64,000 bases of DNA from an uncultured Acidobacteriota bacterium (GTDB taxonomy: Bacteria; Acidobacteriota; Blastocatellia; RBC074): contig CADECP010000012.1 in the NCBI GenBank assembly GCA_902825875.1, positions 1 to 64,000 on the forward strand. The letters run 5' to 3'. The translations under genes were made by a program, and so were the position numbers. Shown piece by piece: positions 35,788-44,750 of the stretch (position 1 is the first letter of the stretch; every line of letters starts with the position of its first letter). The notes below the pieces were generated by a model. The model was not told the DNA's origin, did no database searches, and was given only the letters and a program-made list of their open reading frames with translations.

Positions 35788-38169
35788 TTACTTTTTGAAC
35801 TTCGCCAACTGCTCCGCGAATGGATTGTTGAAGCTAGGTTTTTCCTGGCGTTGCGGTTTGCGATCCTGACGGTTGTCTTGCCGATTATCACGGCGGTCAC
35901 GATTTGGATTCGGACGACGATCCTGATTTCGTTCACGCGGTTCTGCTTGACGGTCGCGCGGCATCTGGCGCGAAGTCTCGGCGTCGCTTTTCATTGTCAA
36001 GGCAATCTGCTGTTTTTCCAGATTCACTTCCAACACGCGCACCGTCACGCGATCGCCGGGATTGACGACTTCGCGCGGATCTTTGACGAATCTGTTGCTC
36101 AGTTGCGAAATGTGAACCAGGCCGTCCTGATGGACGCCGATGTCAACGAACGCGCCGAAGTTCGTCACGTTGGTGACGATACCCGGACAAATCATCCCCG
36201 CCGCCAAATCGCTGACTTGATGAATGTCTTCGCGGAAGGCGAAGGCCGAAAACTCTTCGCGCGGGTCGCGTCCGGGTTTGGCCAATTCCGCGATGATGTC
36301 CGTGAAAGTGAAATCGCCGACTTCGGCTTTCAAATCTTCAGCCTGTTTGACCAACTCCACGCCGGAGCCGGTCAATTCGCCAACGCCTTTGCCCAAACGT
36401 GCGGCCAGTTGTTCCAGCGCCGGATAACGTTCCGGGTGAACGCCAGTGTTGTCGAGCGGATGCGCCGAATTCGGGATTCGCAAAAAGCCCGCGGCTTGTT
36501 CAAACACCTTTGCGCTGAAACGCGGGATTTCCAGCAACTGTTGCCGCGATTCAAACAAGCCTTTGGTTCCGCGATGTTCGACAATCTTTTTCGCCATCGA
36601 AGGGCCAATGCCTGAAACCCGCGCCAGCAAATGCGATGAAGCCGTGTTCAAGTTCACTCCGACTGAGTTCACGCAAACATCAACAACCAAATCCAGAGAT
36701 TTTTTCAGTGCAGGCTGATTCACGTCGTGCTGGTACTGACCAACGCCGATGCTCTTCGGATCGGTTTTGACCAATTCGGCCAGCGGGTCTTGCAACCGCC
36801 GGGCGATGGAAATCGCTCCACGAATGGTCAAATCCAAGTCTGGAAATTCTTCGCGCGCGACATCGCTGGCGGAATAAATGCTGGCGCCGGATTCGTTGAC
36901 CATCACGACCGGCGTGGTCAATCCAGCTTCTTTCAAAGCTTCGCGAACGAAAGTTTCGGTTTCGCGCCCGGCGGTTCCGTTGCCGACAGCGATGGCGCGA
37001 ATGTTGGCGTTGTTGACGACTTCGGCCAGCAGCTTTTTGGCGCGCTCCTGCTCGCCCTGGCTTTGCAGATGGATCACGTCGCTGGCGACGTATTTGCCGG
37101 AATCGTCCACCACGGCCAGCTTGCAGCCGGTGCGGATGCCCGGATCAACGCCGAGTACGGCTTTGGCTCCAAACGGAGCGGCCAGCAGCAGTTTGCGAAC
37201 GTTTTCGGCGAAGACCTTGATCGCGGCTTCATCGGCAACGTCTTTCAACGTGCGATGAACTTCGGTTTCGATGCTCGGCAACACGTAAGCTTTCAAAGCC
37301 ATGCGCGCTGATTTCAGCAACACATCTTTTATTGGCTGCTCGCATTCAGCCGTCGCCGGACAAGCTTCGGATTCAAAACGGCCTTGCAGAATCAAATCGA
37401 AGTCCTCGTCTTCCGGGCCAGCGCCAATGGTCAAAGTCAGTTCTTCTTCCATCCAACCGCGCCGCATAGCCAGATAACGATGCGAAGCTTCAGGTTTCAG
37501 CAGCGACTGAATCGGTTCGAAGTAATCGAAGTAGCGTTCAAATTTGCTGGCAGGTTTGGCTTTTTCGGCTTTGGCGGTTTTGCCAACGCCACGTTCAAAC
37601 ACGGTTTTGCGAGTGTGTTCGCGCAGTTCAATGGTTTCAGCCAGTCGCTCGGTCAAAATGTCCTGAGCGCCACCAATGGCCGCAGCCGTGTCGTTGATAT
37701 TCTTTTCAGCGTTGTAAAACGCCAGCGCGAAGGCTTCCAGTGTTTGACCGGCTTCGGGCGTGGCCAGCGCGTGCGCGACATCCCAAATCCAAATGGCCAA
37801 TGGTTCCAGACCGGCTTCTTTGGCAATGGTCGCCTTCGTTTTGCGTTTCTGCTTGTACGGCAGATAAAGGTCTTCCAGCGTGTCCAGATTGAAGGCAGAC
37901 ATAATCTGCTCTTTCAATTCTTCGGTCAGTTTGCCCTGGCGTTCGATCTCTTCGACGATGAAGGCCTGGCGTTTGATGATTTCATCCCAACGCTCTTTGG
38001 AGTTGATGACGTTGGCGATGGCAACTTCATCCAGATTGCCGGTTTGCTCTTTGCGGTAACGGGCGATGAACGGAATCGTGCCGCCTTCTTCCGTGAGCTT
38101 CAAAACTGAGTCTGCAGATTGGACTGGAATGTCCGCGTGAATGGATTGGAACCAGGTTTCAAAAGTCAT
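35788..38169 (-). CDS. tex: Tex-family transcription accessory protein (S1 RNA-binding)
   Basis: A 793-residue Tex protein with the full domain order: N-terminal helical domain, YqgF-like RNase-H-fold domain (LGVDPGIRTGCKLAVVD, about 345), helix-hairpin-helix region (NTASSHLLARVSGIGPSMAK, about 505) and an S1 domain (about 662-732, TNVTNFGAFVDIG). Tex binds nucleic acid and influences transcription and stress responses; its exact role is not settled. An unusual extra C-terminal tail (about 738-793) is rich in Arg, Asp, Asn and Gln (RRDNRQDNRQDRK) and looks disordered and RNA-binding. The ATG at 38169 fits the family start. Confidence 0.93.
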   Translation of the reverse strand: MTFETWFQSIHADIPVQSADSVLKLTEEGGTIPFIARYRKEQTGNLDEVAIANVINSKERWDEIIKRQAFIVEEIERQGKLTEELKEQIMSAFNLDTLEDLYLPYKQKRKTKATIAKEAGLEPLAIWIWDVAHALATPEAGQTLEAFALAFYNAEKNINDTAAAIGGAQDILTERLAETIELREHTRKTVFERGVGKTAKAEKAKPASKFERYFDYFEPIQSLLKPEASHRYLAMRRGWMEEELTLTIGAGPEDEDFDLILQGRFESEACPATAECEQPIKDVLLKSARMALKAYVLPSIETEVHRTLKDVADEAAIKVFAENVRKLLLAAPFGAKAVLGVDPGIRTGCKLAVVDDSGKYVASDVIHLQSQGEQERAKKLLAEVVNNANIRAIAVGNGTAGRETETFVREALKEAGLTTPVVMVNESGASIYSASDVAREEFPDLDLTIRGAISIARRLQDPLAELVKTDPKSIGVGQYQHDVNQPALKKSLDLVVDVCVNSVGVNLNTASSHLLARVSGIGPSMAKKIVEHRGTKGLFESRQQLLEIPRFSAKVFEQAAGFLRIPNSAHPLDNTGVHPERYPALEQLAARLGKGVGELTGSGVELVKQAEDLKAEVGDFTFTDIIAELAKPGRDPREEFSAFAFREDIHQVSDLAAGMICPGIVTNVTNFGAFVDIGVHQDGLVHISQLSNRFVKDPREVVNPGDRVTVRVLEVNLEKQQIALTMKSDAETSRQMPRDRQAEPRERNQDRRPNPNRDRRDNRQDNRQDRKPQRQEKPSFNNPFAEQLAKFKK

Positions 38170-38274
38170 GCTGTGAATGTTTCAGAAATTGATGTTTTTT
38201 TGGAATTACGTGCGAGAGTCGGATTGTAGATAGTTGATTGAACAAAGCAAGCGCACCGTCGGTACAGAATCCGT

Positions 38275-38366
38275 CGGTACGGAACCAGGAGCGGTAGCGA
38301 CTGGGCGCTTGCGAAGAGTACGCCTCACGAACTTACCCGGTCGCTACCGCTGCCGGTTCCGCACCG
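38275..38366. repeat. Inverted pair of GTCGCTACCGCT repeats running into the Nudix gene
   Basis: Two opposed copies of the 27-base core occur at 38275-38301 (inverted) and 38340-38366 (direct). The left copy is further framed by GCAAGCGC (38247-38254) and GCGCTTGC (38305-38312). The direct copy covers the last codons and the TAG stop (38344-38346) of the Nudix gene, so the C-terminal residues VRNRQR are coded by the repeat. The third copy is at 1-28. Confidence 0.75.
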
Positions 38367-38892
38367 TTTTGCGAACCATTCGCAGAACAGATTCTTCAGC
38401 CGTCAATTCGGCGATTCGATCAATTTCAACCCAAGCCAGGTCTTTCGATTCGTTGCTGACAATCAGCGGTACAGTTCGATCAGCCGCAAACAAAAACCGA
38501 ATGTCGTAATGAAAGTGCGCGGGTTCTTTCGGACTGGCAGGAATGGTGTGGACATCCACGTCAAAGATTTGATCGGACAACGGCGTGACGTTTTCCAAGC
38601 CGGATTCTTCGTGGGCTTCGCGCAAAGCCGCGCTAAGCATATCTGCATCGTCTTCGACGTGGCCGCCAAGCTGAACCCAGCAATCGAACTTGCCGTGGTA
38701 AGTCAGTAAAGCGTGCGAACGGTCTTCGCTTATCATCCAAGCCGAGCCGGTCAGATGCCCGGCCAGTTGCTGGCGCGAATGAAAGTTATCGTAACTCCGC
38801 ACGAACTGTTTGATGTCTGCCAGCATTCGCGCTTCGTGCGCGTCGGTGGGTTGGTGAGCTTCGAGCAACTGTAAAGTCAGGTCTCTATTCAT
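38344..38892 (-). CDS. Nudix hydrolase
   Basis: A 182-residue protein with a Nudix box GGHVEDDADM...REAHEESGL (about 76-99). The catalytic REAHEE core is intact; the first Glu of the box is replaced by Ala. Nudix enzymes hydrolyse nucleoside diphosphates linked to other groups, and the substrate is not clear here. The N-terminal region (MNRDLTLQLLEAHQPTDA) is typical of NUDIX domains with a helical lead. It overlaps the permease gene by 8 bases, so it is translationally coupled. The C-terminus lies inside a palindromic repeat. Confidence 0.85.
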   Translation of the reverse strand: MNRDLTLQLLEAHQPTDAHEARMLADIKQFVRSYDNFHSRQQLAGHLTGSAWMISEDRSHALLTYHGKFDCWVQLGGHVEDDADMLSAALREAHEESGLENVTPLSDQIFDVDVHTIPASPKEPAHFHYDIRFLFAADRTVPLIVSNESKDLAWVEIDRIAELTAEESVLRMVRKTVRNRQR

Positions 38893-41440
38893 TCCTCAAA
38901 ATCCCCAGCGGTTTCTTGACCATCACGTCCCAGCTTGATAGCACGCCCACCAGAACGACTACGGCCAAAGTTGCGACGACGCCGATCAGATTGACCGAAG
39001 GAATAAAGCGCCACTTGATCTTCAACGCTTCTTCGGCAATCGCCCACGTCAAACCAATTGCCGCAGTTGAACCAATCAATCCGGCCAGCAATCCCAAAAC
39101 TCCGTATTCAACCAGCAGAGTCCAGACGATCAGTTTCTTTTTTGCGCCGAGCGTTTTCAGAATTGCCGATTCATACAGCCGATGGAATTTCGTCATCGCA
39201 ATCGAACCAATCAGAATCAACATACCGCTGAGGAAGACGAAGCCGCCGACAAAGGAAACCGCCAGCGAAACTTTTTGCACTATGCCGCGAGCGATTTCGA
39301 TGATGTCGCGCACATCCACCACGGAAATGTTCGGAGCTTTGTCCACCAGTTCGCGCTGCAATTGCGCGCGGGCGGCGGTTTCCGCCGGGCCTTTGATGGC
39401 GCTGATGTACATCGCCGGAGCGTCGTCCAACGATCCGGGACGAAAAACAACCAGAAAACCCGTTCGCGCGTTTCGCCAATCAACCTGGCGAATGTTGGTA
39501 ACGCGCGCGGTGATCTTTCGCCCCAACACGTCAAAAGTCATCGCGTCGCCAACGTTCAAACCGAGTTCATCGTGCAGCAATTCTTCGATTGAAACTTCCG
39601 GTTCGGCGCTTGGCGTCGAATCCCAGAAATTCCCGGCAATTACTTTTTCGTTGTCATCGAGTTTCGCTCGATAAGTCAGCACGTATTCGCGTCCGAGCAT
39701 GCCTCGATTTTGGCCGCGATTTTCGCGGCTGTTGTCGCCGGAGCGAGGCCGCTCCAGGTTCACTTCGCTGCCGTTGATGGCCGCAATGCGAGCGCGAATG
39801 GTCGGAATGATTTCCGGCTTGTTGCCAGTGAATTTGGTGATGGCTTCTTCGACGGCGGGTCGCTGGTCGCGCTGAATGTCTATCAGGTACATATCGGCTT
39901 TGAAACTTTCCAGGTCAACGCCAAGTTCGTAACGCAGGTTCAATTGCAACGACCGCACGCCAACGACGAAAAACACTCCCAAGCCGACCGCCATCAAAAT
40001 GATTCGCGTTTGATTGCCAGGGCGATAAAGGCTGTTGATGCCTTGTCGCACGGTGAACGAAGGCACGCGGCGAAATCCGCGAACGAATTTCATCAATGCG
40101 GTCGCCGTCAGATTCAACACCAAAGCCATCACCGCCAAAGCGATCAAAAAAATGCCGCCGATTTTGAACGAACCGGCTTGCCAGCTTGAAATCGCCATCA
40201 GCCCAGCGACAACCAGGATCGCAACTACAATGCGAACCAGATCGAGTTTTTTTCCTCCTGGCACTTCAGAGCTTCGTAAAACCAAAATCGGTTTGATCTG
40301 CCGGATTTGCAGCAACGGCAACAAAGAAAACAGCAGCGAAACCAGCAAGCCAATGCTGAAACCTTGCAGCGCGGCTTGCCACGTCAAACGGATTTCGACG
40401 CTGGCAGGCAAAATCCCAACGAAGTATTTTGGCAAAATCCACGCCAACAATTGCGCCAACACCAATCCGAACAAACTGCCGACTACGCCCAATGCCATGA
40501 CCTGAACCAGATAAGCTCCCAGCACGCGGGAATTACGCCCGCCCAGAGTTTTCAAGATCGCAATGGTCTTCATCTTTTGCTGGACGAACACGCGCGTGAC
40601 ACTAGAAATTCCAATTCCGCCCAACACCAAAATCACCAATCCGATCAAGCTCAGATAATCTTCCACCTGAGTCAGCGATTCGGTCAGCCGATCCTGCGAA
40701 AACCGAAATGACCGGACAACCACGCCCGGCTGAGATTTGATTTCATCGCGTAGCTGAGTCACCAATTTATCCATTTCGCCATCGCGGGTTTTGAACAGCA
40801 CGCGATACCGCGCTCGGCTGCCGAATGTCGTCAAACCGGCGGCGACGGCATCTTCATACGAAATCATCACACGCGGACCGATGCTGAACGCATTCATCGA
40901 ATTGCCTGGCTCCTGTTCAATCACGCCGCGAATTGTGAATTCCAGATTGCCTATTTTCAGCGTCTCGCCGATTTTCATACCCAGCGCAGTCAGCAAATTC
41001 TGCTTGACCAGCGCGCCTCGCTCTTTCAGCAAGTCGTAGGAAAATTTTTGCCCTTCGGCCAGGATCATTTCGCCGTAAAAAGGAAAGCCCGGCTGGACGG
41101 CTTTCAGTTCGACCATCTTCGGAGTGCCCAGCCAGTCTTCGCCTGAACGCGCCATCGTCGCCGTTTCCAGCACATCAATGTGAGCCACAACCAGCGGCGA
41201 AGCGTACGCACGTTCCAAAGCGGCTTTGGTTTCCTCGCTCCAGGCGGCGTTGGACGACACATGCACATCAGCCGTCATCAATGAACGAGCATCGCCGACC
41301 AATGCCGTTTTCAGGTTTTGAACTAACGAGCGCAACGCGACGATTGAGCCGACGCCGATGGCAATGCAGATAAAGAAAAACAGCAACCGATGCCACGAAG
41401 CTCGCATTTCGCGGTAAGCCAGATTGAAGATAAAGTTCAT
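38885..41440 (-). CDS. FtsX/MacB-type ABC transporter permease (two FtsX domains)
   Basis: The ATG at 41440 (MNFIFNLAYREM) with AGAGGAA upstream gives 851 residues; a longer frame to 41551 is not supported. A cytoplasmic lead and first TM (RLLFFFICIAIGVGSIVAL) precede a periplasmic domain, three TMs with a repeat (LIGLVILVLGGIGISSVTRV), a second periplasmic domain and the final FtsX-domain TMs. Such permeases work with a LolD/MacB-like ATPase to move lipoproteins or lipids. No ATPase gene adjoins it, so a partner must be coded elsewhere or it is an orphan. Membrane-inserted, cytoplasmic-membrane location. Confidence 0.83.
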   Translation of the reverse strand: MNFIFNLAYREMRASWHRLLFFFICIAIGVGSIVALRSLVQNLKTALVGDARSLMTADVHVSSNAAWSEETKAALERAYASPLVVAHIDVLETATMARSGEDWLGTPKMVELKAVQPGFPFYGEMILAEGQKFSYDLLKERGALVKQNLLTALGMKIGETLKIGNLEFTIRGVIEQEPGNSMNAFSIGPRVMISYEDAVAAGLTTFGSRARYRVLFKTRDGEMDKLVTQLRDEIKSQPGVVVRSFRFSQDRLTESLTQVEDYLSLIGLVILVLGGIGISSVTRVFVQQKMKTIAILKTLGGRNSRVLGAYLVQVMALGVVGSLFGLVLAQLLAWILPKYFVGILPASVEIRLTWQAALQGFSIGLLVSLLFSLLPLLQIRQIKPILVLRSSEVPGGKKLDLVRIVVAILVVAGLMAISSWQAGSFKIGGIFLIALAVMALVLNLTATALMKFVRGFRRVPSFTVRQGINSLYRPGNQTRIILMAVGLGVFFVVGVRSLQLNLRYELGVDLESFKADMYLIDIQRDQRPAVEEAITKFTGNKPEIIPTIRARIAAINGSEVNLERPRSGDNSRENRGQNRGMLGREYVLTYRAKLDDNEKVIAGNFWDSTPSAEPEVSIEELLHDELGLNVGDAMTFDVLGRKITARVTNIRQVDWRNARTGFLVVFRPGSLDDAPAMYISAIKGPAETAARAQLQRELVDKAPNISVVDVRDIIEIARGIVQKVSLAVSFVGGFVFLSGMLILIGSIAMTKFHRLYESAILKTLGAKKKLIVWTLLVEYGVLGLLAGLIGSTAAIGLTWAIAEEALKIKWRFIPSVNLIGVVATLAVVVLVGVLSSWDVMVKKPLGILRNE

Positions 41441-41510
41441 TGGGATTCCTCTTTGGCCAAGAGTATCAGGCCGCACCGCTTTGCCCCAAACGCCACGATC
41501 AAATGAAGAC

Positions 41511-41552
41511 AAAAAATGCGGGATGAAAAGCCTAAGCTCTCCATCCCGCATT
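41511..41552 (-). terminator. Rho-independent terminator of the secreted-protein gene at 41577
   Basis: Perfect 11-base arms AATGCGGGATG (41515-41525) and CATCCCGCATT (41542-41552) enclose a 16-base loop. Read on the minus strand, the stem is followed by a T-run (the A-run at 41511-41516). It sits 25 bases after the stop of the gene ending at 41577. Confidence 0.85.
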
Positions 41553-41576
41553 CCATATCATCTTCGTGTAACTTTT

Positions 41577-42512
41577 TTAGAACGAAGGAACGATGATCGA
41601 ATAAGACGACAACAACGACAGCGCGTGCAGGTTGTGACCGCCGACAAACACCGGGCCTTTGCCAAACACCGAACCGAGAAGCGGACGGCTGCTGGAAGTC
41701 ATACGAATCCAGCCAGTTCGTCCCGAAGGAACGTGACGGTTGATGCCGCCGCCGCGATTAAACAACGCCACAAATGAATTGTAGAGATAGCAGTTGACGG
41801 TGAAGCTGCTGGACAAGGCCACTTCGGCGTCGTTGTACAGCAAGGTGAAAACGCTGGCTGAAACCACTCCACCAATCATCAAATTGGTCGAGGGGCTGAA
41901 AAGTGACAGCATGCTGGAATCAACCGACTGGCTGTTGAATGTCGAAACCGCCACCGAATTAGGAAGCTGTTCGTAATCAACGCCATTGAAATTCAGCGCC
42001 GTCTGGCCATTGCCGTCCGGCTGAACATCTCCGGCAGAACGTTTGGCGACGGTCATCGCTTGCAGATAAGCAGTGATGCCGTTGGTTTCGCGGATGAATT
42101 CCGAACCGATCAAGTGATTGAATTGAGTTGGACCGCCTCCGCCGACTGCCACAGCAACGATGTATCCGCTGATACCCGGATCGTAATCGCTGACCAAAAA
42201 GCTGGCAGTTTGGTTCGGCGTCAATCCGACAAACGAATCGGCAATCGAACAGGTGGCGCCGTCAACCATAAACAAATGCACTTGAGCCGCCGCGCTCTGA
42301 TTGACGTTGGTAATGTTGATTTGCGTGTCGCCCATTGCCGGGTTGGCAGGGTTGCTGGAATAACGGCTGTAAAACAACACGCTTCCGGGTTTCATGTCGC
42401 CAACGCTGCTCTGGCCAATCGGATACTGGGCGAAAACCACCGTTCCGAACATCGCCAACGCGCAAACGACAAATGTGAGGTTGATAAAACGTCGAAGAGT
42501 TTGCTGGATCAT
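41577..42512 (-). CDS. Secreted protein of unknown function
   Basis: The ATG at 42512 (MIQQTLRRF) has GGAGG upstream and gives 311 residues with a signal peptide (about 1-30, ending VFAQ). The mature part is beta-rich (VLFYSRYSSNPANP, INITNVNQSAAAQVHLFMV, GHNLHALSLLSS) with few charged residues and two cysteines (CSIAD, and a second near NCYLY). It was not assigned to a family. Its own terminator (41511-41552) and strong ribosome-binding site point to good expression. Possible roles are a surface or adhesion protein; nothing in the neighbourhood tells more. Confidence 0.75.
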   Translation of the reverse strand: MIQQTLRRFINLTFVVCALAMFGTVVFAQYPIGQSSVGDMKPGSVLFYSRYSSNPANPAMGDTQINITNVNQSAAAQVHLFMVDGATCSIADSFVGLTPNQTASFLVSDYDPGISGYIVAVAVGGGGPTQFNHLIGSEFIRETNGITAYLQAMTVAKRSAGDVQPDGNGQTALNFNGVDYEQLPNSVAVSTFNSQSVDSSMLSLFSPSTNLMIGGVVSASVFTLLYNDAEVALSSSFTVNCYLYNSFVALFNRGGGINRHVPSGRTGWIRMTSSSRPLLGSVFGKGPVFVGGHNLHALSLLSSYSIIVPSF

Positions 42513-43049
42513 AAAATTCCTCCGAAAAGTCCTTCCAGGTAAACCAGTTAGAAATGCTGCGTTTACACTTTTGAAGTCGCCGCCGATGAAACAAGTGTTG
42601 TCATCGTAACAACAAACCGGCAACGAACATACAATTGGGCTGATAATCAGGCTTGCAAAGTCATAAAGAACCCGTTGCTCCGGCCTGACTGCGTCGTCAA
42701 ATCTTTTTCAATTTGCTATGAGCCTGACCGACAGTTCAGGTCGGCCAGCGGGGCGAGAAAGCATTTGTACAAATCGAACACGGGAAGCCCCGCGCCCGAA
42801 AAACGATATTCACTTGAGCTTGAATGTGAGGAGTTGATTTGAAGTGAATCAACTTCATTGTTCGCTACGAATTTCGATGCCATTTGAATGGACAGGCGAA
42901 TCTTACACAAACGATTGACAGACTGGCAATCGTTTTAATTCTGCACAGGTCAATCTCTTACGCCCGCCGCCTTTGTTGCACTCAATGGGCGCTCAGGTTG
43001 GTTGTGGATGGCCAATTCGAGAAATTTCTTTCGTTAAAACTCGCCCTGC
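42513..43049. other. 537-base region without a gene
   Basis: It holds the start region of the secreted-protein gene (GGAGG at about 42516), presumably its promoter, and a short palindrome AGTTGATT/AATCAACT (42832-42854). Open stretches on both strands have no protein-like composition. No RNA gene or regulatory element was recognised. The right end joins the 3' end of the GT39-like gene. Confidence 0.5.
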
Positions 43050-44543
43050 TCATGGCTGGGAACGCGGTCGTTTGTACAACCAGTGCATACGCTGCAATCG
43101 CCAGCCGCCGAAACGGCTCCACGGCAGTCGGACAAAATACCCTTGCAGCTTAAATTCCTGGGATTTCAGCAATTCATACCCGGCATCTTGAAAGTCATCT
43201 GCTTGTAACCGAAACCATTGTGGGCCGGTGTCATCTTCCCACAACACCAACGTGCCTTCAGGCGATTGACGGATTAGATTCAGGTTGTGTTCTCGATTCG
43301 CCGTGAAGGCGGCATTTTCCAGTGGGTCGCGGTTAAATAAAGCGCGCGGATACATCTGACTGCTAATCAATCGCGTGTAATGGGTTCCTTCGCTGACCTT
43401 GAAAAGCTCCGGGTGAAAAAGATGAATCCAATCGCTCATGGCTTTGACTGCAAACGCATCACGACTGAATCGAATTGAGTCCACGTAAACCAAACACGTC
43501 AGAGCCGCCAATGTCAGACCAGCCGCTTGTAGCCATCGCCTTGACCATCTGTCAGCCAATTCGTTCCATCCAACCAGCGAGATCAGCGCAATCACAGGCG
43601 AAATGCAAACAAAGTATCGGGCGTATCCCGCCGCCCCGAACCATCCGAAGGCAAACATCAACGAGTGCAGCCCGAACAACATCAAAAACGATGACGTAGC
43701 AAAACCAAGTTTCCGGCGGCGCAGCAAATCCCAAAGCCCAACCAAAAATGGGACGAACAAGGGCAAACCGGCGATCAAAGGAAGTTGTGCCGCGTACCAC
43801 CAAATTGGCCCAGTGCCGTTGGCCTGGCCGTCAACCTGCCAGTCGTGCGGCCAGTTATGCACGATCCAGAGCTTGTCTCCTGTAATGGCCAGTGCTGCCA
43901 ACCACCAAACGACCATACCGCTGGCCAGCAATAGGCAACTAAGAATTTGAATTTTAGATTTTGGGTTTTGAATTTCCCTGCCTACCAGCCGTCGAATCCA
44001 AAATCCAAAATCCAAAATCCAAAATCCCCAGAGTACCCCGATAAAAAAGCCTTCGGGTCTGACCAGAATCAGCAACGAAGCGACCAGCATTCCGGCAGTA
44101 ATTTTTCCGGCCAGATGCAGCCTGAGCGCAACGACGAACAGCAAAGCAAACAGCATTTCCGTCATGACCTCTGAACTGAGCGCGAAAAGCGCGGGCTGTA
44201 ACCACAACAGCGGAACGATCATTTCCGCTCGACGAAGTTTCAGCCCTTCAGCCAGACGAAACGTTTGCCAGGCAGTAATCAAACCAATTCCAACAGTGAA
44301 CAGCTTGGCCGCCGGGTAGCCGAATTGCGAAGGGAGAAAATAAATCAGCGTGAACAATGGCCTTGCCCACACGCTGACGAAATAGACAGGATGAATCGCC
44401 GCCCAACGCGAAAACAGGAAATGATTCGCAGAATCCTGTTGTTCAGCATCGGGATACAGCCAAACCAACGACGCACCGACTAGCGCGAAAACCATCAACC
44501 ACAGATTCGCGCGGCGGGGTGGTGAATCAAATGAAATGGGCAT
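43050..44543 (-). CDS. GT39-like membrane glycosyltransferase
   Basis: A 497-residue multi-spanning membrane protein. Early TMs include LWLMVFALVGASLVWLYPD; a first-loop acidic pair is less clear here than in classic GT-C enzymes (DAEQQDS...). Later TMs and the large C-terminal soluble loop (about 400-497) agree with the ArnT/PMT-like GT-C fold. These transfer a sugar from a polyprenyl-phosphate donor outside the membrane. It is the most downstream gene of the exopolysaccharide run. A 7-base repeat array (43995-44027) lies inside the gene in a TM-loop region, where it codes for IQNPKSKIQ. Confidence 0.75.
   Translation of the reverse strand: MPISFDSPPRRANLWLMVFALVGASLVWLYPDAEQQDSANHFLFSRWAAIHPVYFVSVWARPLFTLIYFLPSQFGYPAAKLFTVGIGLITAWQTFRLAEGLKLRRAEMIVPLLWLQPALFALSSEVMTEMLFALLFVVALRLHLAGKITAGMLVASLLILVRPEGFFIGVLWGFWILDFGFWIRRLVGREIQNPKSKIQILSCLLLASGMVVWWLAALAITGDKLWIVHNWPHDWQVDGQANGTGPIWWYAAQLPLIAGLPLFVPFLVGLWDLLRRRKLGFATSSFLMLFGLHSLMFAFGWFGAAGYARYFVCISPVIALISLVGWNELADRWSRRWLQAAGLTLAALTCLVYVDSIRFSRDAFAVKAMSDWIHLFHPELFKVSEGTHYTRLISSQMYPRALFNRDPLENAAFTANREHNLNLIRQSPEGTLVLWEDDTGPQWFRLQADDFQDAGYELLKSQEFKLQGYFVRLPWSRFGGWRLQRMHWLYKRPRSQP
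43944..44027. repeat. Intragenic AAATCCA array with inverted partner
   Basis: At 43995-44027 there are about five tandem units of the AAATCCA type. At 43954-43974 there is a complementary stretch (TTAGATTTTGGGTTTTGAAT) about 20 bases away, so the whole could fold as a hairpin. It lies in frame inside the GT39-like gene. The same unit occurs at 1663-1690. Confidence 0.8.
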
Positions 44544-44580
44544 CGGTGAGGGAGTTCCGGGTCATAAAATTTGAGCAGGA

Positions 44581-44750
44581 GCTAAATCAGAACAAAAACT
44601 TTCAAACAGGATTGCCAGGATTTTCTTCAGGATTAACAGGATTCAAACTCGACCGGAACATTGTCGAAATTGAGTAGCCTGTAAATCCTGCCGAAAATCT
44701 TGCTCATCCTGTTGAAAAGAGTGTCTCAATAGTGCTCGCTCTGATTTAGC
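44581..44750. repeat. MITE-like element, copy 2
   Basis: This copy has perfect 11-base terminal repeats GCTAAATCAGA (44581-44591) and TCTGATTTAGC (44740-44750). Interior words CAGGATTGCCAGGATT and TAAATCCTGCCGAAAATCTT match copy 1 at 7050-7219 and have the same spacing. Both copies are 168-170 bases long. The right end overlaps the last codons of the beta-helix gene, supplying its TAA stop (44746-44748). Confidence 0.85.

Noticed and set aside
35761-38169. Possible restriction or defence role of the helix-hairpin-helix/S1 protein
   Set aside because: Full domain order and length match the housekeeping Tex family.
42884-43191. Small plus-strand frames in the 42.9-43.2 kb gap
   Set aside because: They run into the antisense of the GT39-like gene and show no recognised motif.
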